Made by a program: the position numbers and the translations under genes
Part shown: piece after piece, positions 1 through 6,694 of the stretch
Numbering within the stretch: the stretch's first letter is position 1
Layout of the letters: the number at the start of each line of letters is the position of its first letter
DNA from: an archaeon
GTDB taxonomy: Archaea > Halobacteriota > Syntropharchaeia > Alkanophagales > Methanospirareceae
Reading direction: 5' to 3'
Assembly (NCBI GenBank): GCA_030019325.1
Contig: JASEFB010000050.1
Coordinates: 1 to 14,299, forward strand
Length of the DNA: 14,299 nt
The notes under the pieces: generated by a model
Databases searched by the model: none
Told to the model about the DNA's origin: nothing
The model's input: only the letters and a program-made list of their open reading frames with translations

Positions 1-832
1 CCTTTATAACGGAAATATCGCCGGTAGCAGTGATAAAGAGGTCACCAATTTCCGCCGCCTCCCTCATCGGCATCACCCGGTATCCGTCCATAACCGCCTC
101 CAGTGCTTTCCGCGGGTTTGTTTCTACCACGATCACAGATGAGCCAAGCCCTCGTGCTCGTAGCGCCACGCCTCGCCCGCACCAGCCATATCCAACTACT
201 ACCACGACCCTACCAGCAAAAAGAAGATTTGTCGCATTCATTATCCCGTGAATGGTTGATTGACCGGTTCCGTATCGGTTATCGAACATCATCTTCGTCT
301 CTGCATCGTTGACCGCAATTATGGGGAAGCCCAACTTGTTCTCTTTCGCTCTCGCGCGATGCCGTATCACGCCCGTGGTTGTCTCTTCGCATGCGCCCTT
401 AACGTCTTTTATCAGTTCTGCACGCTTGGTATGAATCCAGGTAATAGTATCGCCGCCGTCATCGAGCACCACCGCAGGTTTTATTCCAAGTGCTTCATCG
501 AGACATCCATAATATTCCTCCTCACGCTCGCCCCTGAAAGCGTATGTCCTTATCCCAGACGAAGCTAAAGCGGCGGCTATGTCATCTTGAGTAGAAAGTG
601 GATTTGCAGCTGCGAGCGCCACTTCTGCACCCCCAGCTCTGAGTGTTAAGATAAGATTTGCCGTTTCCACCGTAACATGTAGGCACGCCGTTACGTTCAC
701 GTTGTTCAATGGCTTCTCACGCATGTATCTCTCCCTTATCAAGTTCAAAACGGGCATTCTCCCTTTAACCCATTCTATTCTCTTCTTTCCGCCTTCTGCA
801 AGGTTTAAGTCCTTTACGATACTATCTCTCAT
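1..832 (-). CDS. ahcY: S-adenosyl-L-homocysteine hydrolase (N-terminal 277 residues, cut by window edge)
   Basis: Adenosylhomocysteinase reversibly splits S-adenosylhomocysteine into adenosine and homocysteine, clearing the inhibitory product of SAM-dependent methylation in the cytoplasm. I translated the minus strand from the ATG at 832 and it stays open to the window edge. Family landmarks are in order: EETTTGV (149-155), VNDAETKMMFDNRYGTGQS (174-192) with the substrate-contacting Lys180, Asp184 and Asn185, then the NAD-binding glycine motif GYGWCGRGVA (214-223), and the segment around EAVMDGYRVMPM (245-256). Family members run to roughly 410-430 residues, so about a third lies outside the window. 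A GGTGG stretch just upstream of the ATG could be the ribosome-binding site. It is divergent from rpoF. No lesion is visible; the identification is secure. Confidence 0.96.
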   Translation of the reverse strand, partial: MRDSIVKDLNLAEGGKKRIEWVKGRMPVLNLIRERYMREKPLNNVNVTACLHVTVETANLILTLRAGGAEVALAAANPLSTQDDIAAALASSGIRTYAFRGEREEEYYGCLDEALGIKPAVVLDDGGDTITWIHTKRAELIKDVKGACEETTTGVIRHRARAKENKLGFPIIAVNDAETKMMFDNRYGTGQSTIHGIMNATNLLFAGRVVVVVGYGWCGRGVALRARGLGSSVIVVETNPRKALEAVMDGYRVMPMREAAEIGDLFITATGDISVIK

Positions 833-871
833 TTAACCACCCTATTCGACATTTGCTGAACCAATGCGTTC

Positions 872-884
872 TACTATATAAAAA
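872..884. promoter_or_regulatory. Shared TATA-like element between divergent ahcY and rpoF
   Basis: The 118-base gap between the ahcY ATG and the preferred rpoF ATG holds one clear AT-rich box, TATATAAAAA at 875-884. Read on the minus strand it is TTTTTATATA preceded by the purine-rich AAAAGG, which resembles a BRE plus TATA box and lies about 45 bases upstream of the ahcY start. Read on the plus strand the same box could serve rpoF. The purine context favours ahcY. Assigned by eye only. Confidence 0.45.
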
Positions 885-950
885 CCTTTTTATCTTCTTA
901 TACGTTATCCGAGAAGTAAAGATGTGTGGGTAACGGGGGAAAAAGGGGAA

Positions 951-1322
951 ATGATAGTAAAAGAGATAGTTAATGAAAAAGTCATGACCCTTGCAGAAGC
1001 TAAGGACATATTGACTGCTCTAAAGAGAAGTGGGGAGGGAAAGAAAAAGCAAGAGGGGGAGGAAGAGGAGGAGATAAGGTATGAGAGGCGAAAAGCCCAT
1101 GAGCATACAACAAAGTTTGCTAAACTCAGAGCGGAAGAGTCGAGGGCTCTTATAAACGAGCTTCTCGGATTAGCAAAAATGAAAGAGGAGATTGCGGTAC
1201 GGATTGCTGATTTGATGCCCAAAAGTCCAAACGAGGTGCGGGCAATCTATGCTAAGGAAAGATTTACACTTACCGAGGCGGACTTAGAAAAAATACTCGA
1301 TTTAGTTGCAAAGTATGAATGA
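951..1322 (+). CDS. rpoF: DNA-directed RNA polymerase subunit Rpb4/RpoF
   Basis: Archaeal Rpb4 (subunit F), which pairs with Rpb7/RpoE to form the stalk of RNA polymerase and helps open-complex formation, processivity and RNA binding. The 123-residue product shows the family pattern: the N-terminal MIVKEIVNEKVMTLAEAKDIL, a helical ERRKAHEHTTKFAKL segment and the C-terminal HRDC-like region with ADLMPKSPNEVRAIYAKERFTLTEADLEKIL. I chose the ATG at 951 because that start matches the usual N terminus; an in-frame GTG at 924 would add nine residues without homology. A run of Lys then Glu around residues 27-42 is a charged insertion compared with what I recall of the family. The stop overlaps the next gene's start (ATGA), so the two are translationally coupled. 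The rpl21e gene that often precedes rpoF is absent here. Confidence 0.9.
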   Translation: MIVKEIVNEKVMTLAEAKDILTALKRSGEGKKKQEGEEEEEIRYERRKAHEHTTKFAKLRAEESRALINELLGLAKMKEEIAVRIADLMPKSPNEVRAIYAKERFTLTEADLEKILDLVAKYE

Positions 1323-1975
1323 GCGAAGTTGTGGTTGAGCCTATTTTGGGGGAAGAGTGGATGAAAGGGTATGAACATGAAAAAAAGAGCAGGATAGAGA
1401 AGGAAAGGGTGAGTGAGAGGGTAAAGACACGAGAGACGCATGCACGAGTCCTCGATTATTTACCTTACGGACATCCTGATGACTCTCGTCCTGTATATCA
1501 GAAGAAACCACTTGTTCAGGCTGTTGGTGAAGCTAAATTCGTCTTAATGGAGCTTTCACCAAAGAAGAATAAAATTCCTGCGATGTATGAGCGGATATAT
1601 ATTGGAGAGGGCGAGCGGGAAGTAATAGATCATGTAATTAGGAGGTCGAGATATAAGGAATTAACGCCGACTGCAAAGGTAGAATTACCGTATGTATTAG
1701 AGATTATAGTAAAAGAGGATGAGAAAAGGTTCATACAGGCGTTTAACGAAGCAAAGCCTATCACTACGAGATTACATACACTTGATTTGCTACCCGGGAT
1801 AGGAAAGAAATTGATGTGGGCGATATTGGAAGAGCGGAGGAAGGGAGAGTTCTCAGACTTTGAAGACCTCACAAAAAGAGTTAAAGGGCTTCATCATCCT
1901 GAAAAGATACTTGCAAAGAGAATAGAGGAGGAAATAGTGGAGGAGAACATCAAATACAAAATGTTTGCTCCCTAA
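1319..1975 (+). CDS. DUF655 (COG1491) helix-hairpin-helix nucleic-acid-binding protein
   Basis: A conserved archaeal protein of unproven function, predicted to bind RNA or DNA and normally encoded directly after rpoF. The conserved core begins near ARVLDYLPYGHPDD (42-55), continues through an OB-like stretch with KNKIPAMYERIYIGEGER (84-100), and ends with a RuvA-type helix-hairpin-helix, LLPGIGKKLMWAILEERRKG (157-176). About 40 charged residues precede the core, an N-terminal extension relative to the family as I know it. The start at 1319 is fixed by the ATGA overlap with rpoF and the absence of a better candidate. In many archaea the next gene is ksgA (16S rRNA dimethyltransferase); here a convergent, unrelated gene follows. 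Family assignment is strong, function open. Confidence 0.88.
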   Translation: MSEVVVEPILGEEWMKGYEHEKKSRIEKERVSERVKTRETHARVLDYLPYGHPDDSRPVYQKKPLVQAVGEAKFVLMELSPKKNKIPAMYERIYIGEGEREVIDHVIRRSRYKELTPTAKVELPYVLEIIVKEDEKRFIQAFNEAKPITTRLHTLDLLPGIGKKLMWAILEERRKGEFSDFEDLTKRVKGLHHPEKILAKRIEEEIVEENIKYKMFAP

Positions 1976-2117
1976 TCTAGACACGACAATTTAGATCGGG
2001 ACAAAACTATTTTTGGGCTATTTCTCATTTGTTCTTTGCCCTGCGAGGATAGAAAAAAGAGGGCTTATCATTTCTTGTTAGAAGCGTAAGGCAGCATAAT
2101 CAAGTATAGTCGGACTG
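1976..2117. other. Convergent intergenic gap with T-rich tracts on both strands
   Basis: This gap lies between the 3' ends of the DUF655 gene and the nucleotidyltransferase gene. On the plus strand a T-rich stretch (ATTTTTGGGC, near 2010) follows DUF655. On the minus strand a TTTTTTCT tract (near 2055) follows the nucleotidyltransferase. Both suit archaeal T-tract termination, but no strong hairpin or gene is visible. Confidence 0.35.
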
Positions 2118-3401
2118 TTAGGTTGCTAGTTCAGCAATATCTTCGGTGGTTTGCAGAAATTTATCGATGTACCTCATGCCTGGTGGAATCTTTAACCCCG
2201 GATTGATCCTGGTTCTTACGAGCCTGCAACCCTTGCTGAGGTGGACCGCGTTGCCGATCACAGAATTTGATTCGATATGTGTGGGGCTTTCCCGGGTCGA
2301 TTCGGCAACAACTTTCCGACCTATAATGCTGTCAGATACACGAGTATAATCCCCAATTTGTACCGCATCCATAATTGCTGACCGCTCTACGTTTACATGC
2401 TCACCGAGTATGCAAAAATTGTCGATGTTTGAATCAGAGATGTGAGAATAGTCGCCGATCCTCGTATGCCTACCAATCAGAGCAGCCCCTTCGATGAACA
2501 ACTTTTTTTCGTTATATTTCCTAATTATCTCCTCCCGCCTCTTGATCGATTCCTCACTGTAGCCCTGAACCCAAATGTTTCTGCCGGGTGCAATTTTTTC
2601 TTCCAAGATTCTTATATCCATCGCCCCATGAAGAACCTCATGCATCGTCTTTAGATATCGCTCTGGAGTCCCAACATCATACCATACGTTCAGCTTATAC
2701 CCATAGACCGGGAATCCTTTATCCACCAGGTAGGGAATGAGGTCAAACCCGAAATCGAGTCTATTCCTCTCTTCCCTTATCTTTTTGAGCTCCTCACCTT
2801 CAACTATCCTTCTGATTTCCGGTGACAGAAGGTAGATGCCCGCATTGGCAAGATTACTTGGTGCTTTATCTGCTGATGGCTTTTCGATAAACCTCTTAAT
2901 CCTCATATCGCTATCTAACTCAGCTATGCCATATTCTTCTACAGTTTCCACCTCTGATAGGGCAATGGTCAAAACTGCTCCCTTTTCTTCATGTGTTTTG
3001 ATAAAGTCATTTAGACCTATGTTGAAGAGGTTATCTCCCTGTATAACAAGGACGGAATCACGAACCTCATAATATTCCATGTTAAGCCTATAAGAATCAG
3101 CGCTCCCCAAGTCATCCAAATTAGGCTGATGTTTGATGTGCACCCTCGGTTCGATCTTATATTTTGCTGAGAACCCAATTCCCTCTCCATACTGATCGAA
3201 AAGGTTCGTATAGTTAGTATAACCACGTTCTCCAAAGATGAAGTTTCTTACACCCTGTCCGGCTAATGTCGCCATCGAGAACTCGATTAACGGTCGATTC
3301 AAGAACCTGATACAAGGCTTTGCTATATCATGTGTTAGAGGCTTTAATCTCTTCGCCTCGCCACCGACTGGTATAAAACATCTCAGCCTCTTTACATCCA
3401 T
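2118..3401 (-). CDS. Sugar-phosphate nucleotidyltransferase with C-terminal left-handed beta-helix
   Basis: A nucleotide-sugar pyrophosphorylase (GalU/RmlA/GlmU superfamily) that would join an NTP and a sugar 1-phosphate to make an NDP-sugar plus pyrophosphate, for cell-surface glycans or protein glycosylation. The N-terminal catalytic domain (about 8-255) has the P-loop-like PVGGEAKRLKPLT (11-23), the metal-binding Asp in IQGDN (Asp123), EKP (173-175), NAGIYLLSP (186-194) and WYDVGTPERYL (240-250). Residues 305-400 show hexapeptide-like repeats (IGRHTRIGDYSHI, VIGNAVHLSKG) of a left-handed beta-helix, as in trimeric GlmU-like enzymes. The nucleotide-binding loop is the GGExxRL variant rather than the commoner GxGTRL. 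Sugar and nucleotide cannot be told from sequence; glucose-1-phosphate thymidylyl- or mannose-1-phosphate guanylyltransferase are both plausible. Confidence 0.88.
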   Translation of the reverse strand: MDVKRLRCFIPVGGEAKRLKPLTHDIAKPCIRFLNRPLIEFSMATLAGQGVRNFIFGERGYTNYTNLFDQYGEGIGFSAKYKIEPRVHIKHQPNLDDLGSADSYRLNMEYYEVRDSVLVIQGDNLFNIGLNDFIKTHEEKGAVLTIALSEVETVEEYGIAELDSDMRIKRFIEKPSADKAPSNLANAGIYLLSPEIRRIVEGEELKKIREERNRLDFGFDLIPYLVDKGFPVYGYKLNVWYDVGTPERYLKTMHEVLHGAMDIRILEEKIAPGRNIWVQGYSEESIKRREEIIRKYNEKKLFIEGAALIGRHTRIGDYSHISDSNIDNFCILGEHVNVERSAIMDAVQIGDYTRVSDSIIGRKVVAESTRESPTHIESNSVIGNAVHLSKGCRLVRTRINPGLKIPPGMRYIDKFLQTTEDIAELAT

Positions 3402-3425
3402 ACTCCAATAAAGCTTAAACGAAGG

Positions 3426-3442
3426 TTTATATTTTAAAATAT
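3426..3442 (-). promoter_or_regulatory. TATA-like box for the nucleotidyltransferase gene
   Basis: Reading the minus strand, the run TTTTAAAATATAAACC lies about 25-41 bases upstream of the ATG at 3401. It suits an archaeal TATA box driving a short-leader or leaderless mRNA. It sits in the 77-base gap after sfsA, so the nucleotidyltransferase can be transcribed on its own even though both genes point the same way. Confidence 0.5.
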
Positions 3443-3478
3443 ATCGATTTGTTAAAAATAACCATCTAATAACCCGGC

Positions 3479-4204
3479 TTAAGAGAGGCGTATCTCAAGA
3501 TTCGGATTAAAGAGATAGACAAATGCATCTTGGGGATTGTAGTACAAGCCAACGGCTCTTATCTCTACTCCTGATGAAGATGCCTCCTCAAGAGCTTCGT
3601 AGAGCTTCCCATCCGCGCGTTTATTCGGTTTAAACGCTTTGACCTGAGGCAGTGCAGCTATAAACAGCAAGATTCCTTCTCCCCCTTCTTTCATATAGCG
3701 AGAAAGCTCTTTGAGGTGTTTTCGCCCCCTCTCCGAAGGACAATCGGGATACAGAGCATACTCTCCGTCTCTCAAAACAGCGCTTTTTACCTCGAGATAA
3801 ACCGCTTTTCCAGAGCATTCCAGGAGATAGTCGATGCGCGATGCACCGAGCGGTGCGTTTCTCTTAAGAATGTGGCAGCCCTCAAGCCACGGAATGAGGG
3901 TTCTCTCCAACGATATTTCAAAGACTTTCATTTGCAGGTGGGTATCGATGAGAGCTCCCAACCCGCTCTCTTCTATCGCAAACAGCCTGAAATCTGTCTT
4001 GCCCTGATTATGCGTTCTCACACAGAACGCTCTTCTTCCTTTGACCAATAACTCTGAGAGCCTTCCGGTGTTGTTTAGGTAGGCACGATGATAGTTTCCT
4101 TTGATCTCTAGCGTTACAACGAACTTGTTAAGGCGCTCGATTATTCTGCATTCCTGAGGATTGGCAATCCTGCAGACTTTACTCCCCGTCAGTTCTTCCA
4201 CCAT
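3479..4204 (-). CDS. sfsA: SfsA family protein (putative DNA-binding / nuclease-like)
   Basis: Homologue of Escherichia coli SfsA, named for sugar fermentation stimulation; the biochemical role is unsettled. The family has an N-terminal OB-like part and a PD-(D/E)XK nuclease-like part. In this 241-residue protein the N-terminal KFVVTLEIKGNYHRAYLNNTGRL (27-49) matches the family's F-x-v-x-v...ahl.N.GRl signature. The catalytic-looking set is SRIDYLL (122-128, Asp125) followed by YLEVKS (136-141, Glu138 and Lys140). LYPDCPSERGRKHLKEL (151-167) is the family's conserved FPDA-x-x-RG-x-KHL motif. Length is normal. It is divergent from the LigD-type phosphoesterase gene, 54 bases away, so the two share a promoter region. 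The nuclease-like residues are present, but activity should not be assumed. Confidence 0.93.
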   Translation of the reverse strand: MVEELTGSKVCRIANPQECRIIERLNKFVVTLEIKGNYHRAYLNNTGRLSELLVKGRRAFCVRTHNQGKTDFRLFAIEESGLGALIDTHLQMKVFEISLERTLIPWLEGCHILKRNAPLGASRIDYLLECSGKAVYLEVKSAVLRDGEYALYPDCPSERGRKHLKELSRYMKEGGEGILLFIAALPQVKAFKPNKRADGKLYEALEEASSSGVEIRAVGLYYNPQDAFVYLFNPNLEIRLS

Positions 4205-4258
4205 AAGATTTTACAATTTGTGCTTGAAATGAATAAGCATAAAATAATACATTGAGGA

Positions 4259-4690
4259 ATGTCAAAGAGTAAGATATTTGTTGTCCAGAAGCATTATGCC
4301 TCTCATCTGCACTATGATTTCAGATTGGAGATAGACAATGTTCTAAAAAGCTGGGCTGTTCCAAAAACCCCGCCAACAGATGCGACGGTCAAAAGACTGG
4401 CTGTGGAAACGGAGGATCATCCACTGTCGTATGCGGACTTTGAGGGGACAATAGCAGAAGGGCTTTATGGCGCTGGCAAAGTTGAGCTATGGGACAGGGG
4501 GGCTTTCAAGCCGGAAAAGATAGAAGAGGATAAGATCGTTTTTGAGCTCGACGGCAAAAAGCTAAAGGGAACATACGTATTACTAAAACTAAAATCGAGC
4601 GGAAAATACAAAGGCGAAAATAACTGGCTTTTGTTTAAAAAGAAACAGCAAGATGGCGGAGCGGGTGATTTACCAAAGAACGATGTATGA
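4259..4690 (+). CDS. Stand-alone LigD-type 3'-phosphoesterase domain protein
   Basis: A single-domain homologue of the 3'-phosphoesterase (PE) module of bacterial DNA ligase D, which trims 3' ends at breaks by removing a 3'-terminal ribonucleoside or a 3'-phosphate, leaving an end that can be sealed. QKHYASHLHYDFRLE (10-24) gives His12, His18, Asp20 and Arg22; EDHPLSYADFEG (52-63) gives His54 and Tyr58. Their spacing matches the active-site set of Pseudomonas LigD (His42, His48, Asp50, Arg52, His84, Tyr88). LYGAGKVELWDRG (69-81) and the C-terminal NNWLLFKKK (121-129) are also typical. No ligase or polymerase domain is fused or adjacent, consistent with free-standing archaeal PE proteins. The start ATG at 4259 follows GAGGA closely. 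No Ku gene is in the window. Confidence 0.95.
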   Translation: MSKSKIFVVQKHYASHLHYDFRLEIDNVLKSWAVPKTPPTDATVKRLAVETEDHPLSYADFEGTIAEGLYGAGKVELWDRGAFKPEKIEEDKIVFELDGKKLKGTYVLLKLKSSGKYKGENNWLLFKKKQQDGGAGDLPKNDV

Positions 4691-4761
4691 AAACTGCAAA
4701 AGTGGAAAAAAAGTTAAACCCGATTTACCACTCCGGAGAGCGCGAGTGTAAAACTGACACG

Positions 4762-5055
4762 CTAAATCTTCTTTTTGATCTCAGAAATCACTTCCTCCAT
4801 TTTATCCGTCACCCAGTATATCTTGAGCGCTTTCCCCTTTGACTTCGGCTCTTCAGATATTTCGTACTTGCTGTCCACGAATCCGTATTCCTCCAAAGCC
4901 TGTAGATGGTAAGAAACGAGTCGCCTATCTTCTCCCAGTGCATTGCTTATCGCGTTGATATGCATCGGCTTCTCAGCAAGCAGTTCCACTATCCTAAACC
5001 TTACCGGATGCAAGAGCACATGCGCTTCCTCTACAAGCCTATCTTCAATTTTCAT
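4762..5055 (-). CDS. ArsR-like winged-helix transcriptional regulator
   Basis: A 97-residue winged-helix DNA-binding protein of the ArsR-like type. LHPVRFRIVELLAEKPMHIN (15-34) and the recognition helix region DRRLVSYHLQALEEYGFV (43-60) are typical of the fold; a KSKGKALKIYWVT (71-83) segment fits the wing. It has no cysteine, so it cannot be a thiolate metal sensor of the classic ArsR/SmtB kind and its signal is unknown. A near-complete Shine-Dalgarno sequence (GGAGGTGA) precedes the ATG at 5055. A palindrome lies just upstream of that, near the predicted start of transcription, which suggests self-regulation. The gene is divergent from a MATE efflux pseudogene, its likely former target. No damage is visible in the regulator itself. 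Confidence 0.88.
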   Translation of the reverse strand: MKIEDRLVEEAHVLLHPVRFRIVELLAEKPMHINAISNALGEDRRLVSYHLQALEEYGFVDSKYEISEEPKSKGKALKIYWVTDKMEEVISEIKKKI

Positions 5056-5070
5056 TTTCCATCACCTCCA

Positions 5071-5086
5071 ATTAACAATCGTTAAT
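5071..5086. promoter_or_regulatory. Palindromic operator candidate upstream of the ArsR-like gene
   Basis: ATTAAC and GTTAAT form perfect 6-base inverted arms around a 4-base centre, 16 bases in all. The element lies between the regulator's Shine-Dalgarno sequence (5061-5069) and its TATA-like box (5110-5118), at about the expected transcription start. A dimeric winged-helix protein bound here would block its own transcription. The assignment as an operator is inference. Confidence 0.5.
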
Positions 5087-5109
5087 TATAGATTATTATA
5101 GGAGCCGAG

Positions 5110-5142
5110 TATATAAATATCTTTAAGTAAAAAATATTTTTA
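5110..5142. promoter_or_regulatory. AT-rich divergent promoter region between the ArsR-like gene and the MATE pseudogene
   Basis: On the minus strand ATTTATATA (5110-5118) is a good TATA box for the regulator, about 25 bases before the operator palindrome. Just beyond it AAAAATATTTTT (5130-5141) is a perfect palindrome running into TATATAAAAAA, which could serve the plus-strand MATE gene. From about 5143 to 5300 I see no gene, only an isolated ATCACCTCC (5165-5173), which repeats the regulator's Shine-Dalgarno complement without a start codon in reach. Confidence 0.4.
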
Positions 5143-5301
5143 TATAAAAAAATGATAAAAAGGTATCACCTCCGCGTGAAGAAAGATGGAGTCAGGGAGA
5201 AAGATAAATAAAGGTAACCTCAAGGCTATGACTTTTTATCCTCCCAACTGGCTTCAAAAAATGGATGGGGGAGCTTTTTAATCCCCTAGTCGCTTCGCTT
5301 T

Positions 5302-6172
5302 TTGCCCTCATTTTTTCAGGTAGCGGATAGCTTTTGGCAGAGTCTCCTGTTGTATCATGTGTTCTTTCCCCTTACCATGGGGCTGGTTACCGGAACGATA
5401 GCAATAATTGCCCGGCGATGGGGCGAGGAGGATTATGATGAGGCACGGAAGGTGGCGAACCGATTCAGTAATAACCTTTGTTTTGATATCGATTCCCATA
5501 GCCCCTCTTTGGTGTTCTCATAGACCCCCCTGCGATCTACTATCTCGGTGCACGGGGCATGGTCATAACCGGAGACACGAAGTACATACGGTCAATTTTC
5601 GCCTTTTATCCCTTTACCACTCTCGTTATCGTTTATCACAGCATCTTGAGGGCGGCAGGTGATACAAAAACGCCTATGTACGTGGATATCATCTCAAATG
5701 CTTACAACGTCTTGATGAACTATATCCTTATATTTGGCAAATTTGGCTTTCCAGAACTCGGTGTGTTAGGAGCGGGTATCGCAACCGGCACATCCTACGT
5801 CACTGCCTTTGCGGTCTACTGGTTACTCCAAGCAGGAAACAAGCTGATAACACACCCCGTTTACAGCATGAATGTGAGATACAGGCTGGATACCGTAAAG
5901 AAAATGTTCACGATTGGTATTCCCGCGGGAATTGAAATGGCCATGTGGAGCTTTGCTTCCATCATTTTTACCGTGATGATACCAAAGTGCCGATGTTCAT
6001 CAATTTCATGAGCCTTATCGTAACGCGCTTATCCCTGTCGTACACCCTCGGATTCGTATTGGGTATGGGTCTTTTCGGCATATGGTTAGGGATGGCCTTA
6101 GAGACGTTTCTCAGAATGATACTAATATACGCCGTTTTTGTAAAAGGAAAGTGGATGCAGGTAAAGGTATAG
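5302..6172 (+). pseudogene. MATE family multidrug/Na+ antiporter, degraded
   Basis: Remains of a MATE-family efflux pump, normally about 450 residues and 12 membrane helices. Homology runs through several frames: MGLVTGTIAIIARRWGEEDYDEARKVAN (frame of 5302); SVITFVLISIPIAP after a shift near 5461-5466; then from 5502, after a second shift, GDTKYIRSIFAFYP, ILRAAGDTKTPMYVDIISNA and FGFPELGVLGAGIATGTSYV. At about 5972-5980 the frame jumps straight from ASIIFTVMI to DTKVPMFINFMS, the matching motif of the C-terminal half. Roughly 100 codons in between are missing. The tail ending GLFGIWLGMALETFLRMILIYA closes with a stop at 6172. The first helices are also missing. It cannot encode a working transporter. 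The divergent ArsR-like regulator was probably its controller. Confidence 0.9.
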
Positions 6173-6207
6173 CCAATTTTGTACAACGGACTGTTCGCTC
6201 ACAAAAT

Positions 6208-6672
6208 CTATTTCTTTCGATTCTTCGTTTTGTAATCCTCAAGAGCTGCTCTCAGCGTATTTACTGCAAGCACAGGACTATACATATGTTCCTCTGGTAA
6301 ACGGCCAAGGACCGATAAAAGGTCCTTATCCTCTATCCTGAATGCTTCTTCGATCCCCTTCCCTTTCACCATTTCGGTGATTACACTGCCGCACGCAACG
6401 GCAGGACCACGACCATCGGTTATGAATTTACTATCCGTGATCGTATCCTCGTCAACTTTCAGGTGTATCTGCATCGTATCTCCGTGTGGATCTGTTATTC
6501 TGGCAGCGCCATCGGGATTCTCCAACGCACCAACGTTTTTTGGATTAAACGCTTCTTCGATCGTCTTCTCACCGTATAACTCCTTCTCCTCTTCCCTTAT
6601 CGCTTCTTCCAGCTCCCTTATCAGTTCATCGAACTTCGAAGGTTCTTCTTCGTCCGTCATTTCCCTTCTCAT
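6208..6672 (-). CDS. NifU/IscU-like Fe-S scaffold homologue lacking the cluster cysteines
   Basis: NifU_N/IscU-fold protein (154 residues). Canonical members assemble [2Fe-2S] clusters on three cysteines for transfer to client proteins. Homology is clear over NPKNVGALENPDG (43-55), GDTMQIHLKV (64-73), FITDGRGPAVACGSVITEMVKG (83-104) and LPEEH...VLAVNTLRAALEDY (125-147). The cysteine sites are altered: His63 where the first cysteine precedes GD, Arg88 (codon CGT) in the TDGCG motif, and Ser132 (AGT) where HC is expected, with Tyr131 at the conserved histidine. Asp65 and Cys94 remain. About 35 acidic, helical residues precede the fold. The start could be ATG 6672 or 6660. It follows hisS after 22 bases, likely as one transcript. 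A conventional scaffold role is doubtful. Confidence 0.85.
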   Translation of the reverse strand: MRREMTDEEEPSKFDELIRELEEAIREEEKELYGEKTIEEAFNPKNVGALENPDGAARITDPHGDTMQIHLKVDEDTITDSKFITDGRGPAVACGSVITEMVKGKGIEEAFRIEDKDLLSVLGRLPEEHMYSPVLAVNTLRAALEDYKTKNRKK

Positions 6673-6694
6673 TCAAAACGTAGTTCTTATTATT

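Noticed and set aside
30..568. Plus-strand open frames at the left end
   Set aside because: They lie antisense to ahcY, whose conserved motifs occupy the whole stretch.
905..1222. Minus-strand frame with a long serine/phenylalanine run
   Set aside because: Antisense shadow of the Glu/Lys-rich rpoF segment; composition is the mirror of that gene.
4739..4763. Imperfect hairpin (AGC...GTGT / ACAC-GCT) between the convergent phosphoesterase and ArsR-like genes
   Set aside because: The stem needs a 4-base bulge and overlaps the ArsR stop codon, so it is too weak to call a terminator.
5165..5173. Second ATCACCTCC (a Shine-Dalgarno on the minus strand) upstream of the ArsR-like gene
   Set aside because: No start codon at a workable distance and no minus-strand reading frame follows; probably chance or a remnant.
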